A DNA stretch of 64,000 nucleotides from Trematomus loennbergii (lineage: Eukaryota; Chordata; Actinopteri; Perciformes; Nototheniidae): positions 22,481,702 through 22,545,701 of the forward strand of contig JAAOOA010000016.1 in assembly GCA_012861695.1 (NCBI GenBank). Direction: 5' to 3'. Of this stretch, positions 40,812-55,095 are shown in pieces. Made by a program: the position numbers and the translations under genes. The number at the start of each line of letters is the position of its first letter. Within the stretch, counting starts at the first letter, position 1. Below the pieces are notes generated by a model that had not been told where the DNA came from, ran no database searches, and was given only the letters and a program-made list of their open reading frames with translations.

Positions 40812-41312
40812 TGGTGTAAAGTAACTAAGCACATTTACTCAAGTACAATTCTGAGAGACTTGTACTTTACTTGAGTATTTCAATGTTTTACTTTGCTACC
40901 TCTACAATTCAGAGGTGAATTGTGTTTTTACTCCAATACATTTGTTTAATACCTTTAGTTACTTTGGACAATTGGATTAATAATGTGAAAATATTAACAA
41001 CACTTAAATAAGACTGTAGTTACATCTGGAGTAAATTAACAAGCTACCCTGCAATACTAAGTCATTAAATCTAGCTGCACCTTTATAGCTTTGATAACAC
41101 TTTAATGCACCTATAATTATAATCAAAATATATACTATTCTGGAATAGCCCAATCTGCATAATAAGTCTATTTTTTTTTGGTACTTTAAGTATATTTTGA
41201 TGCTAATACTTTTGTACTTTTACTTGAGTAACATTTGAATGCAGGACTTTTAATTTGTAACAGAGTATTAGTACTTCTACTATTAGTTATCTGAGTTCTC
41301 CTCCCAGCTCTG
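40809..41312. mobile_element. hAT-like non-autonomous element
   Basis: Begins CAGTGGTGTAAAGTAACTAA and ends CTCCTCCCAGCTCTG. The interior (ACTCAAGTAC, TACTTGAGTA, GCAGGACTTTTAATTTGTAA, AGAGTATTAGTACTTCTAC) matches my memory of a hAT family abundant in fish. There is no coding capacity. It lacks a recognisable 8-bp target duplication; instead ~70-bp direct repeats abut both ends. Confidence 0.75.
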
Positions 41313-41380
41313 ATGATATCTGACTTCCATCTTCCTGCACTGTTGCACTGAACCGTGTTAGCCAGACGACTTAAATACAG
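41313..41380 (+). repeat. Direct repeat copy 2 flanking the hAT-like element
   Basis: Second copy of the 40741-40811 sequence, starting immediately after the CTG end of the transposon and ending GACTTAAATACAG. Confidence 0.85.
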
Positions 41381-42419
41381 ATTGAATTGTTTGGCTCACC
41401 GGTGCTGCTGCTGCTCGGTTTCCTCTCCACTGTTCCCCGACACACTCTCCCTCTCTCCCTCTCTGCTCTCCCTCTCTGCAGCACCGCGAGCTGCTGCACA
41501 CCTTCACATTGTCTCAGCCCTCACTGGCTCACCCCTCATTTAGATGTAAATAATAAACAGTAGCACGGTCCTACTTTACTTAATTATGGAGCAACATGTC
41601 TTCTTACAAATACATAATATCGCTTTAGGATCAGAGAAATACACAACACTATATTTATTCCGTATTTGATTAAAAAAATTGAAAAGTTAAATTAGTTATA
41701 AAGTTAATATAAACGAACTGACAGACTTAATTTCCTTTGGGAATATCCTAACGCAGTCTTTATACATGAAATGTTAGCACATTCCATATATTTCTTACTA
41801 AAATAATACATTTTCAAACGTCTAACGTTATGTTTCTTATGATATTATTATTTAAAACATAAAAAATCATAGAAAATGTTTCTAAATGCATTATTTTCAC
41901 CATGTATCTAACGTAAGCACCTGTAAACCCACTTTACCCAAATTCCTTGTTCCAAATTACTATAACAATGTTTACATCTTCATGTGAGCTGAAAACAAAT
42001 GTATCTAACTTGTTTGGGGGGGAGAAAACGTAAACCTCTCCTCTCTCTGACATATGTAGTCTAATTTTAATTATGTATTGCTTGCCATAAGTTGGTCAGG
42101 TATTTTAGGGGGAACTTTTCCTTAATTTACTTGTTATCGCTAGACAGCTGACAGTCATTTGTCGTGTATGAAATGATAAAGTGACTGACTTTAAAGTTCC
42201 AGGTGTTGGAAACGTTGATTGATTTGTGAGAGCCGCTGGAGGCTGGAAGACAAACTGCAGCAGACTGCGCGCTCTGGCGCCATCCTTCCCCCAGCTGCGG
42301 GACCTCTCTCCCTCTCCACCTCTCCACACCCCCTCTCCCCCAGCTCCGCGCTCTTTGGCTGCCCGAGGTGTCTGTCAAAGTGAAGGGAAAGAAAAAAAGA
42401 GTTTTAGAAGAAAAATCTG

Positions 42420-43541
<1,122 letters not shown>

Positions 43542-44509
43542 TAAGAGTACTAAAATATTTATCAGAAAAGGGGAATCTTGTGTTTTTTTTATGCTTGTGA
43601 CATTAATTAAAAAAAGACAGAAAACTAATTTTAACCAGGCCAAAAACAGCTAGTTTCTGATGCTCGTATATGATTTGACCTACATCTGCAATGTATTGCA
43701 TTGCGCAAATGTTCATATATTTTCGCTTCTAACTTCTTACCTAATACAGTTTAGTTTTCTTCACGCATCTGTTTCTTTAGGACAATTATATTAAAAGCAG
43801 TGACTTTTCCTTACTTTGTGTTCAGGTAACTCACGCCTGTAGCCTACTGTTGTTTTTCATGTTTGTGATAATTATGCAGGCCGTGCGTAAAAGTTGAAAG
43901 GCAGAAAATGAAAGAGTTTTTGTCAGGTAAATGACAAGGTTATAAAAGTTGCATTCACCCCACTTTTATGTTTTAATCACACTTATTATAACATTAAATT
44001 AGACTTTCACGTAAGGATCCGAGAAAAAAAAGTTTGAAACCTCCAGATAGCCCACTAGATTGGACACAGATAAGAAAACATCCCAGAACACGTTTAAAAG
44101 TTGTTTGTGGTGTAATTGATGTGGCACGCTGTGTAGACTCCACACCAGCCAGGTTGACATTTCATTAGGAGTCGTTGGTACATTTCAACGTTTTTAAATT
44201 ACATCGTGTGGAGAGGTTTTAGTCAGGTGTTCACTTGGTCGGTGTCTTCTTTCGCCCTGTGGCCACTAATTCGGGCTGAAAGCTCCACGTAAATCATGTC
44301 TTCCCACTGAGAAAGCCTTACTCACCACTGCGAACACATGAACTACGCCATAGGCAACAAGCACACGTTCAGCAATATTTAGAGCTGTCAATTATTCACA
44401 CGTACCAAAGAGCTAGCCCACTTTGATAGGCGTGTTTACCCACAGGTCACTCTGGTTAAGTTAATTTGCCTTAAACAAAGACGCTTAATGCAGGTTCAAT
44501 AGTCTGATA

Positions 44510-44715
44510 GATGTATTGTCTGCAGTCACTGCTCTATAATGCAGCCATTTAACTTTCTGCAGTGCTGTAGTGAAATGAGCCAAGGCCTCTAATTATTTCA
44601 ATGACTTACTTATTGCCTGCATCCTGGCACATGTGCTGATTGATGCTTTAATAAATCATTAGATTAAGCATTTGATCATTTATACATATTAATGATGCTA
44701 TTATGGCTTCAGTAA
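44510..44715. promoter_or_regulatory. Candidate intronic enhancer of six2
   Basis: AT-rich, non-repetitive block with many homeodomain-type cores (TAATAAATCATTAG, GATTAAGC, ATTAATGATG) and GATTGATGC. The composition and motif density resemble vertebrate conserved non-coding elements around developmental genes. Conservation is inferred, not measured. Confidence 0.35.
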
Positions 44716-44762
44716 ATGTAGCTTGGCCTAATATACAACATTAGCATTGTGTATGTTGTGTT

Positions 44763-44906
<144 letters not shown>

Positions 44907-45129
44907 AGGCCCATATTTGTTAGTTATTTCAGAATAAAGTTTATTGTGTTTTCTCAACGTTAAAATATTTATTTACAGAACATTTGCATATTAAAGTATA
45001 CTCTAGTTTATATTTTGTGAAAACACTGTAGCTAGTTTCAAAATAAGTCACAGCTTGATGTAATATCTTTACAAGAGTTTGGTTGCACTTGGACCACAAT
45101 AATGTGTGATTTTGTTTTGTTGTTGTCAG

Positions 45130-45434
45130 GGAAAACAACGAAACTCCAACAGCAATAGTCACAACCCATTGAGTTCTTCCATGAATGGAATAAATCTCTC
45201 CTGGGGAGCTCGGACGACGATAAAACACCCATGGGGACCCCGGATCACACGTCCCACAGCCCGGCTCTGCTCCTCGGCTCCGGTTTACAGTCCCTGCACG
45301 GCCTTGCGCCCCCGCCTGGACCCAGCGCCATCCCGGTACCCAGCGGTGTAGACTCGCTGCACCATCACCACTCAATGCACCACGACTCCATACTGAACCC
45401 TATGTCTTCTAATCTAGTGGACCTTGGCTCTTAA
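45130..45434 (+). CDS. six2a: six2 exon 2: C-terminal region (two apparent frameshifts)
   Basis: Completes six2 after a TTGTTGTCAG acceptor; the first G finishes Arg187. The conceptual continuation is [14 protein letters not shown], then a Ser/Pro/His-rich tail with a four-His run near residues 265-268 and the conserved Six2 ending [15 protein letters not shown] before TAA at 45432-45434. This tail is the activation and regulatory region and lacks a folded domain. Two further single-base losses are visible against the family reading: one A in the short run 45141-45143 (after ENNE) and one A near 45189-45190 ([11 protein letters not shown]). With the exon 1 loss they total three bases, so the final frame agrees with the initial frame minus one codon. 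Restoring all three gives 288 residues, close to human SIX2 (291 as I recall). Confidence 0.93.
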
Positions 45435-45955
45435 AAAACTGGCACAGAAGGGGGACAAAGAGCAACCATTTTTTGGAAAAGTTATGTACGAGTTGGAGTG
45501 AGGCAAACTTCGAGCACTTGTGGCAAAGTGCAAAGCAGACGGACTGGAACACTGCGAAAAAACAGCCACTGCAACAAATCATTTATCCCATATTCAAACT
45601 TTTAAACAAGTGGGAAAATCTGCCTGAGGGTGCACCTATCTCTAAAACAAAGTTCCACTTGTTTTTTTTTTTTAGAAACAAGTGTTAAGGCGGAGACAAT
45701 TCGGAAATGTGCTTAATGCAGGTACAATTATTTTCTCTTAAATTCGTTTAAGGGAAATGTAATTCTAAAGATAAATAGAGATGATGACTTGTTAAACGGA
45801 TCATGTTTGCAGTGCTGGTGCAGACAAAAGGTGAGGTGGTTCTAGGTCGTTTTAGGTAAAAAAGAAAAAAAATAGAAAAAAGTATTTTACCGGAATGTAC
45901 GTAACATGCTATATTGTTGAAAACAATAACAATAAAATGTCTTAATTCTTGTTAC
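45435..45955 (+). other. six2a: six2 3' UTR with poly(A) signal
   Basis: Follows the TAA. The first canonical AATAAA is at 45931-45936 in an A-rich context, followed by a T-rich stretch, so cleavage near 45950 is likely. No competing coding frame is seen. Longer 3' ends cannot be excluded. Confidence 0.55.
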
Positions 45956-47869
45956 TATTACCGTTGTTATTTTAGGGGTTTAGATTTATCAGCAGACTCT
46001 GAAGGCACCGAGTTAAAGGTATACCCCATCGCCTTTTTGTTTACACGGGGTTTTCCAAGAGAAAGGGGGGGGGGGGTTGACGGGGTATAATATTCTCAAG
46101 TGTCTTATATAAGAGCCGTGATAAGAGGAAATATCCTACCTATATCTCTTGATATTATTACTATCATTTGCATTTTCATTTGGAAAGAGACTGCATGTAA
46201 ACTTTGCGATAAATGATGAAACATAAAACGATTCACCTATAGTTTCATACCCTTTACAATAAAAGAAAAAGAAATACATGCAAACTCGAGGATTTCTTTG
46301 ATTCAGAATTACTCCCGGCATGTTTGCAGAGGTTTCTCTCCTTTGTTTTCAATGTTCAAACCATTCAAGCTGGGTGACATTTTAGGAATATTTAAACAAA
46401 AATATTCCCACGCTGCAGGCAAATATCAATCTTTACTCAGTCATATGGTTTGTGGAATGTGTGTGTTTTATTTTTTATAATTGCTTTGCATTGGTTATTG
46501 AGGATGTTCTAATGTTTAGGTTACATTCAGTTTTCACGAATCTCACTTGGTTGCAGAAATGGAACAAAACTGGAATTGTTTGGTTTTAAGCAAGTCCATG
46601 CTTCCCTATGTCCTCTGGCCTTTTGAAGGCACTGATCTACCAGTGAATGTTAGGGGGAAAGTCAAATTAGAGAGCACCTAAAAATCAAGAGCTCTTAGCC
46701 TCTGTGCTTTAAGAACTGCATATTGTCCTCTACTGTATGTGTGGGCAGTCTGCAGGTTTGCACGGGTCGATATCCCGGGATTATCTACCATTTTATCATA
46801 AATGCTGCGCAGGAAGTTTTTTCTCCCATTTCAAGACATTTTAAAGCTTGTGCCCTCGGCTTCTGCAGGTAAAACGGTTCTAAACTTGCAGTATGGTCTT
46901 TTTTATGGGATTTTATATTATATGATTAAAATCGATTTATAATATGAGATAGTTAAAAATACAAAAGTTAATTATAATTGCATTATTTTTTTATATTCAC
47001 GGTGTTTTTTAAAGTGATGATCGTCGAACTTAAGGTCAAAGTTCAGTTAAATCATCATTGCCGATGTTAAAATGACAAAACTGAAGAGGGTCTTAATATG
47101 CTGCTTTGTTAAAACAACACGAGTCAAGAGACTGTGGCATGTGGCCATTATGGGCAAAGGTGGGCGAAATTTGTACGTGCTTTTCCAACCGGGGAACCTT
47201 GATGTTGAAGTGATGACACCTTATCTCTCCGCGCTCGGCTGAGGAGAACAAAAGTGCCGTAGTGTTTGGTGCAGAGAAAAAAAAAAGAAAACACAGAACT
47301 GGAAACGGGCGCTGAAAGAAGACACTTTGTTTGAACAGCTTCAGTCGTGCAACACCTTCAGCTCCCCCCATTACTCTGCTGCCCGAGAATAAACCTAAAA
47401 CAACATATTTTATTCTGTTCTTACTTTCATTACAGTATTTCCCTATTATATAGGCTACATGTGCTGGTGCTACGAGAGTGCTCTCGATGTTGGTATTTTT
47501 ATATACCCCATTGTCCCATATTAAAGTTATTATGGCATGTTTTATCAGAATCGGTTTTTACTATAAGTAGGTTTACACATGGAGGAATTTGCTTTGGTGC
47601 ACATTAAAGAACGATGCAAAACGTTACTATTATGAAAACTTTTTTTAAAACTATGAATTATGCCATATTTGTAACCTTAACATATATCATTATTTACCCA
47701 ATAAACGATGTATGGTATACTTTGATGATATTATCGGATTGTTTTGGGGAAAATAGAAATTATGCATAATTACTTTTTTTTAAATCACACTAATGAGAGC
47801 TTCAGAAATTGTATAGCATAAAGCTCATTAGATGTTTATTGGCTTCCAGGTAGATTTTTTTATTCTTAA

Positions 47870-48130
47870 AGCGTACGTAAACAGCAAAATAATATTATGG
47901 TGCAGGGATTATCTGATAGGAGCCAGAGCGTCTGTAATGGGAGTGTAAAAAGGAGAAGCGTATACAAAGAGTGTGTGAAGTGTCTCCCTCCTGTCTGCAA
48001 AGGCGAGGGATCAGTCGCTCCTGGTTGGGTACAGCTGCTGCTGCATGAAGGTCAATTACACATGCAGCTTAAAGCCCACAAGTTATAATTAACGAGGACT
48101 TGAGTGCATATGGGTCTGCTCAAAACAAGC
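47870..48130. promoter_or_regulatory. Candidate conserved non-coding element 3' of six2
   Basis: Unique block with AATAATATTATGG, GTCAATTACACATG and AGTTATAATTAACGAGG, 2 kb past the six2 poly(A) signal. No recognised protein. Confidence 0.35.
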
Positions 48131-51100
48131 CTATTACAGCGGTTTGTAAGGAGACAAACACGGAATAGTACTCTCTCCCCAAACCAACTCTCTAACCCCA
48201 ATAACGCTGTGATTTTCGTCTTCTCGTATTTTCTCTCTCCCATAAGGCTTCAAATGTGAACTTAAACTGGCATAGTGAGTGCGCCATATGTGCCCTCGAA
48301 GAGGGAGGCTAGTAAATGTTTGTTGGGCAAAAGATGTTAGGAAAATACGCAAGCATTGAAACAAGGCCTAATAAGGCGAGCTGGTTATAAAAGCCGATGT
48401 TGTTCTGCCAGCATGGCTTTTGGAAAAAGGGATCTGGATAAACAGACAGACAGGTGTGAACTAGTCCTGATTTCTCGTAAATAATAATCTGCTGTTTTTT
48501 TTTTTATCATTCACCTTGGGGTGAGGATGTTGAGGAGATTAAGTGTTTAACAACTTTAGAAAACAATCTTGTGGAAATTGGGAAACAAAAAAATGACACA
48601 ATCTGCAGAGATTGTGTAAATCAAATCCATTCGCTTTTACCTGATGTCTGTTTTATTTCAGGTCTAAACAAATAAGGGGATTATTATTGTCATGATAATA
48701 AAATCAACGTGAATTCACTAGCACCCAATGCATATTGCACATACATTTTGAAGTTATTTTTGTGAATAAATCGTTTTAAATTGTTTCTTTATCGATTTAA
48801 ATTCGGTAATAGCACAACATGAAATAATACGGAGGATTTTTATAAAACAAACTATTATTTGAAACCTGCTTCTAAAAATGTTGCATTGTTTTATCGTATC
48901 AATTAGCAACGAACGACGTTCTTCCAGGGTTATTTTGTGTGTCAGGTAAGGCAGGTTGAAGTTAGTTGCGAATAACTTGCTAAAATGAATGAACAATGAC
49001 GGACATCGTATTTACAACAGCCTTTTCCCCTTTATTTTGTTATGTTGCAGCATTTGTTTGAACTGGACTATATTTAAGTTTCGTTTAACCATGCAGGGAA
49101 ACAAATTAAGAAGGAGGTAAAGCCACAGGAAGGCTATATGATTATGTATTGTAACATTGTGAATTGTGTAAGACTATACGGTTATAATGTTTACGTAATT
49201 AACAAAACGTGCATTCATTTTTTTTCTTCTTCTAATCAATCGGTATATTGCGCTGGGTTTAAATGAAGTGTGATATCATTGGCCAATTTAAAATGTATTC
49301 TTAAAATCTGAGATGTTACACTGGGATACCTGTTTGTGTGTGCATTCATTGATGTATGAGGTACATTTGATTAATCGATTGTTTGAAAAAATATCATCAC
49401 ATGATATAATTGATCACACGATAATAATTGATCACACTGACAGTCACTTAGAAATCAAACGATGGATTAATGTTGTCACGTTAAAAAAACGATCTCCAAA
49501 TGTATTTTTCCTTTTTGGAAAGTAAAACAACATTGTTTAATGCTAATCATAATGCATTTACTTGCATTATCCGACATTATTTTGAGCTGTCCTGAGTTTG
49601 AAAAAATGTCCCACTCTGTTGATGTACATGCCATTATTTATCTTATTTATTGAAAACAAATCGGAGGGCTTTATCAAACAGCAGGATGATAAGCATCAGA
49701 TTCTCATTTAACCTGAACTTTTTAAGTGATGTTAACGCATTTGGTAGAAATGTCAAGTACAGTGATGATTGTTATAATTTGACACATCATTGGTCCCAGT
49801 GGGAAAATTGTCTTTCCACTTAGACCCCTTCAGGGAGGTCAGAGGTCAAACTTTTATAGCAGCAGCAGCAGCCTCAGAGCTGGAAGACATTCACCGGTTT
49901 GCTCAAGAAAACTTCAGCAGAAGAGAGAAGCTGCTTTGTGCCGGTTAAAAATGATTTCCACTGCCTAATATAACAGACAAAATGTATAGAAACTAGAACG
50001 TGTCAGTGCTTTGATTCCAGGCACTGTCCCAGTTCATTTTCACAACGTTTGAGCGCTGTGAGGATGATACACAAATGTATGATAAGGACTAATCACACTT
50101 GCCTTAGTTAGTGGTTGTACTACCAAGGGTGTAAAGCAGCTGGGATTCACTGATACACTGTGAATGCAAAGTGGAAACTGAGTCAGACAACAGAGTGGAG
50201 TGTCCACTTGTTGCACTGTCGCTAGCATTTATGCTCACTTTTTACAGCAGGCTTCCAGAGAAAACACAGAAAGGTGCGTACCACTTTATTTCACCCTTTA
50301 TATGTTTAAGTATTCAATTACATGCATGCCCTTTTACTATTATGGTACCATTGTATCTTGCAAATAACCCTGAATGTGTCTCTTTTATCACATGTACTGA
50401 TTTGAACTGCATCATCCTCAGTTGGTGAAAGACAAACTCTTCCCTCTCCTCTCGTTGTAGGTAACGGCAGAATGCTCATCTACACAGATGAAACTCTCCT
50501 GTGAAATGCAGATTACATGCAGAATTCTTAAAATCCATTGTAGTATCTTAAAACCATAACTGGATTGTGAAAGATCTGCTGGAAAGTTAACATCATGATC
50601 TAACAGGTAAAAAAAAACTGAATTCACAAACTGTACTTTTTGCCATAGATCATTTTACCAGAAACGGTTATATTTCTGTATCAAACAGTATAGTATATTT
50701 TTTAAGTATGTTTAAATTGTGGATTCCTATGAATTATTTTTGAATAGTTTCAGTAGTTCCAGTATGAAAAAAAAACCAATATATGGTGAAGAAGGCCAAC
50801 TGATTTAACATGGATTACCATATAAGTGAAAAGTATTCTCAGTCTGTTTCTGATACAGTCTTGCTGACAGGCAGCACGGGGTCACTGCTTTCCGGCAGAG
50901 ATTAAATGATGTACAAAGAGCCAGAACACCCACACAGACACAGGAATAATATAACATGTCATCTGTAGTATGAAGGTGGTTTGAATTACAGGATTCCTCT
51001 TTTTTAAGGCCTCGCCCAAAGGCACAAAGAAAACTCAAACACAAGCTGACCTGGGAGTAAAATGTAAACATTAAACACAATCCAATGTTAAAACACACAA

Positions 51101-51972
51101 GCTGTTATCCCTTATACTCATAGAGCACTGTTTTTCCAAAGCGATCTCTGTAACCAAAGCAGTCTATTTTTATGACAAACAAAATGTTTTTAATTATGCA
51201 ATTAGGGAAAATACCTGTAGTTCAAATGGGTCTCATATAACAAATGTGTCCTGATAAGCCTACTAACCATTATTAAATGAATAAAAAGTAACTATTTTGC
51301 CATTTTAATATAGATATATAAGACATTTCACTTCCTCAACACGTAAAGCAGATTTTTACAACGCTCTGAGGTGGTGTGTTTATAGACGAGCACATTGATT
51401 TCCTTAGCCATTATGCATTTTTGGTGTATCAGGTGTGTCCCATAAAACAGGATAAAACAGTAGGGAGGGGTTGGGTAGTGAGGAGGAGGAGGAGGAGGGG
51501 GGGGGGGCACGGTGTAGAGTTACGGTCAAAAGAGAGAGAGGGATGGCCAGGAGTACGAGCATTAATGCACTCCCTGTGCGCTGGACGCGTACTGTTACAA
51601 AATACACACTCTCATAAATACATAAGCACACTGCGGGTGACCTCTGCCTGAGTGAAAGGTCACCTGGCAGACCCCGTACGGACCTCCATCGCTGCGGCCC
51701 ACTCCCGAGACAAGGAGAGACCTTAGAATTAAACATTAAACTTCTTTAGCTTCTTTTTTTAAACTACTTTGAGTCGCCTATACCGTGAATAAACGGTACA
51801 TACACATTAATAACTGGTCATACGGACATGTTCAAGTTTGTATGTGTTTATGTAGTGTTAGTGTACAGTATTGGTTAGCACTCATATAAATCAACTTATG
51901 AAGAAGTATTTCATATCATTAAAAGTATATATATCTCAAATGATCTATTTACACACCAGCGTCCACTTATGA

Positions 51973-51986
51973 CTGCCCTCTAGAGG
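51973..51986 (-). promoter_or_regulatory. CTCF-like motif, reverse orientation
   Basis: CTGCCCTCTAGAGG, read on the - strand as CCTCTAGAGGGCAG, fits the consensus CCASYAGRKGGCRS with one mismatch. It points left, toward six2. Motif match only. Confidence 0.5.
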
Positions 51987-52323
51987 AGTTATGGTCAATA
52001 ACAAATGCATCATGCAACACTTATGTCTTCTTAAAACTGCATTCATTTAAAGATAAGATGTACTTTATTGATACTAATTTGCTAAATATTTTTATCACAG
52101 ACAGCAGCATGTTAAAACAAGGCATTGCACATCATTTGAAAATGCAAAAGGTTATAAAATATACAGAACATAAAATATAAACATCAACAACTCAAAATAC
52201 AAAAGAGAACAGAACTAAAAAGTAAAATATACATTATAGTTTGTAATATAAACTTTTTCTATGTTTATGTACTGCTTTTGAATTCTAAAAGAGGGACAAA
52301 CAGTAAAGTGGGTGTTATATAAT

Positions 52324-52462
<139 letters not shown>

Positions 52463-53162
52463 TGTACACTTGGGTTAGGAAAGGCTCACCTGGCTGTTTC
52501 CCGTACTGTAAATCTCTCTCTGGGAGACAGACACTGTTCTGATCGCATTAGGTTCACTCAGATGGCTTTTCCAGCTATTGTCACTTGACACCGTTCCATT
52601 AAATCTGTCCAGCGTAAGATTAACTGCTCCATTCTTTATGCTTTCACTGGGTGTTCACTCCAAAGGGCAGGTTAAATCTTGCACAAGATTTTCATAGTGC
52701 GCAGTATTTTACGTTTGGCCTATCTAGATTTGTACTTGATGCTATATCAACTCGCCGTACAGAGTGTCACTCAGATAAATTGTGGTGAAACTAGTCCATT
52801 CATCAGTTTAGTACCCCTTTTATTTTCGTTAGCAGTCTGATATTATGAAAACATATAAAATGAAGATACTAAATGTTTTATATATATTTCTAAACATGTA
52901 TCTTCTTATTATATTGTTGTTATCATGACTATATATTTTGGACATGTTATGTACAGTTGTTATGTTGGAAAAGAGCTCCTCTTGGTGATGATGGGATTCA
53001 AATGACAGTGATTTAAAGTAGCCAATATTCGTATTATCATAATATGATCAATTAAACATCCTAGTGCTCAGTTTAGGTTCCTTTTATAGTTGATATGTTG
53101 ACTGAACGAACAGAAGAGATTCTGGGTCTAATATAAGTAGATTGAGGTGCATTTGAGCTGTT

Positions 53163-53240
53163 ACTTGGCTCGACCAAAAATCTTGGCTCGACCAAAATCG
53201 CTTTTAAATGTGCTTTATAAATAAACTTGAGTTACATTAA
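53163..53240 (+). repeat. Possible LINE 3'-tail remnant with 18-bp repeat
   Basis: CTTGGCTCGACCAAAA occurs twice in tandem, followed by TTTTAAATGTGCTTTATAAATAAACTTGAG, which resembles the 3' end of L2/CR1-type fish LINEs. Too short to classify. Confidence 0.4.
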
Positions 53241-53876
53241 TGGTCACTATTTTAACTATACATGACATTTGTATTTATAGTTTGCTGTTTGATTGATTTG
53301 GTTCAACAGCACGTCCTACATTTCTGTCGCTCATCGGCTGATGTTTGTTTTGTTTACTTCCTCGTTTAGCACCTGAGAAATGCCAAGTCATCATTAGAAA
53401 GGTTCTGCATGCTATTACAATACATTCACCAGGTAGGAGGGTTGGTTATCGACTGTCAGACAAACTGCCAGGAGATATTCCAACTTGTATTAATGTTCTG
53501 CATAAATGATTGCAAAAATGATATCCAGCTTTACACATGTGACCTGTGTATTTGCTTCAACTACGCACTTTATTCCAACACCATGTGGCATTTTATTCTG
53601 TCCCATTTTAGTTTAATGATATAAATATAATCTGTATACTATTTTTAGCATTTGTTTGTATGGTGTAATGTCATTCATTACATTACCCCATGTGAACTTC
53701 ATTTAGTTGTTTTCTTGTTTCTACATTTCTTTTCTAAATTCTTCACAAGAACATTCACACCCAGACAAAATAAACTTAATTCACATCTATATATAGCTTT
53801 AAATAATTAAAGGATATCCAACCCTCTCACATCCTGCTCTCATGTGGGTTGTGTGTTCCAGTTTGGACGCAGATGA

Positions 53877-54118
53877 AGAGAAGTTTACTCTAATTCTGAT
53901 CAATCGGTAAAGATGATGTTTATTGTGCACACTAGTCTGTGTGTGAGTGTGTACAGTTCAGGTTCAACTGTTTCCAGTTAAACACACCAACGGGTTCAAC
54001 CTGCCAGAGAAGTTTACTCTAATTCTGATCAATCGGTAAAGATGATGTTGATTGTGCACACTAGTCCTGTGTGTGAGTGTGTACAGTTAAGGTTCAACTG
54101 TTTCCAGCTAAACACACC
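53877..54118 (+). repeat. Two-copy tandem duplication, period 129 bp
   Basis: 53877-53988 and 54006-54118 share AGAGAAGTTTACTCTAATTC through TTTCCAG(T/C)TAAACACACC with only a few differences. The units are separated by 17 bases. No reading frame is preserved. Confidence 0.9.
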
Positions 54119-54653
54119 TGCCACGGTTTTGTGTGAAAGTTGGCACTGTGCAACAAGATAAGGTTGTGCTGTTTTAAAGACTACTGTAGACTAACTTTGC
54201 ATGCAACAAGCATTTATATTATAATTTAAATACCCCTCAATGGCCACTCAATCAGGTGTGAATACCATCTTTTTTTGTGTTGTCATGCCCTTACCCATCT
54301 CAAATAAGTTTTCACAGGTTTGTGGTGTGTTGCCCCTGATGTGCAAAGGTTATAACCATAGCAACAGATCTGAAAATGTAGGATAAAGGGGAGATGAGGT
54401 AGTATAAATGAAGGTATACATTTATAAAACATGAATATGATCCTTTGACACCACACAGTGATCTGATGCACATCCTCCACTCACACACTGTACACTGTAA
54501 CTCTGTGTTCTCTCCACTTAGTGCTGTGTAGATTTGTTTGAAGAAAAATAAAATCTCAGAACAGAGTGATGAAAGGTAACCATTTGGTTTTCTTCACAAT
54601 TAAGAGGGAAAGCAGTGAAGTTCTGTGGAAAAGGGTGAACAATTGAACACTGA

Positions 54654-54668
54654 TTCCCCCTAGTGATC
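54654..54668 (-). promoter_or_regulatory. Weak CTCF-like motif, reverse orientation
   Basis: TTCCCCCTAGTGATC; the - strand reads CACTAGGGGGA, lacking the GGC core. Listed because it has the same orientation as the better site at 51973. Confidence 0.2.
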
Positions 54669-54904
54669 AGAAAGTGTAACTGCATGAACCTGATAACACG
54701 ATATGATAAAACACAACAGAAGTACACACAGCCTAGATATGATACTTTAGTTTGCACATATGAGCAAAGTCGTGGTTCTGTGGTGTTATACACATTTAAA
54801 ATAATTTTAAAAAGAGTATTAGGGTTGTGAAACACACATCTACACACCTTTATCAGGTTCATACAGAGAGATAACTAGCTGATTCTAAAAGCAGGACATG
54901 TGTG

Positions 54905-55095
54905 TATTTATTCACTCTTTATTTCTATAGGGATGTGCAATATGTGTTATTTTACTCTCATTGTAAGTGCTATTTAAACACGCACAACAAAAGCGTTACA
55001 AAACAAACATTAAGACACTATGATACAGAAAACCACATCTAAGATAAAAAGATAAACATCATAAAATAAACAATAAATTCATTAAATAAGGATGG
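54905..55095 (-). repeat. Possible reversed LINE 3'-end remnant
   Basis: CTTTATTTCTATAGG, then an A-rich stretch with AAGCGTTACAAAACAAAC, resembles the reverse complement of LINE 3' ends in fish. Family not determined. Confidence 0.25.

Noticed and set aside
44941..45375. 144-codon open frame antisense to six2 exon 2
   Set aside because: It mirrors the six2 tail and crosses the splice acceptor; no protein similarity recognised.
52060..52230. Possible LINE remnant (TGTACTTTATTGATAC and an A-rich follow-on)
   Set aside because: Only a short resemblance to fish LINE 3' regions; not enough to call.
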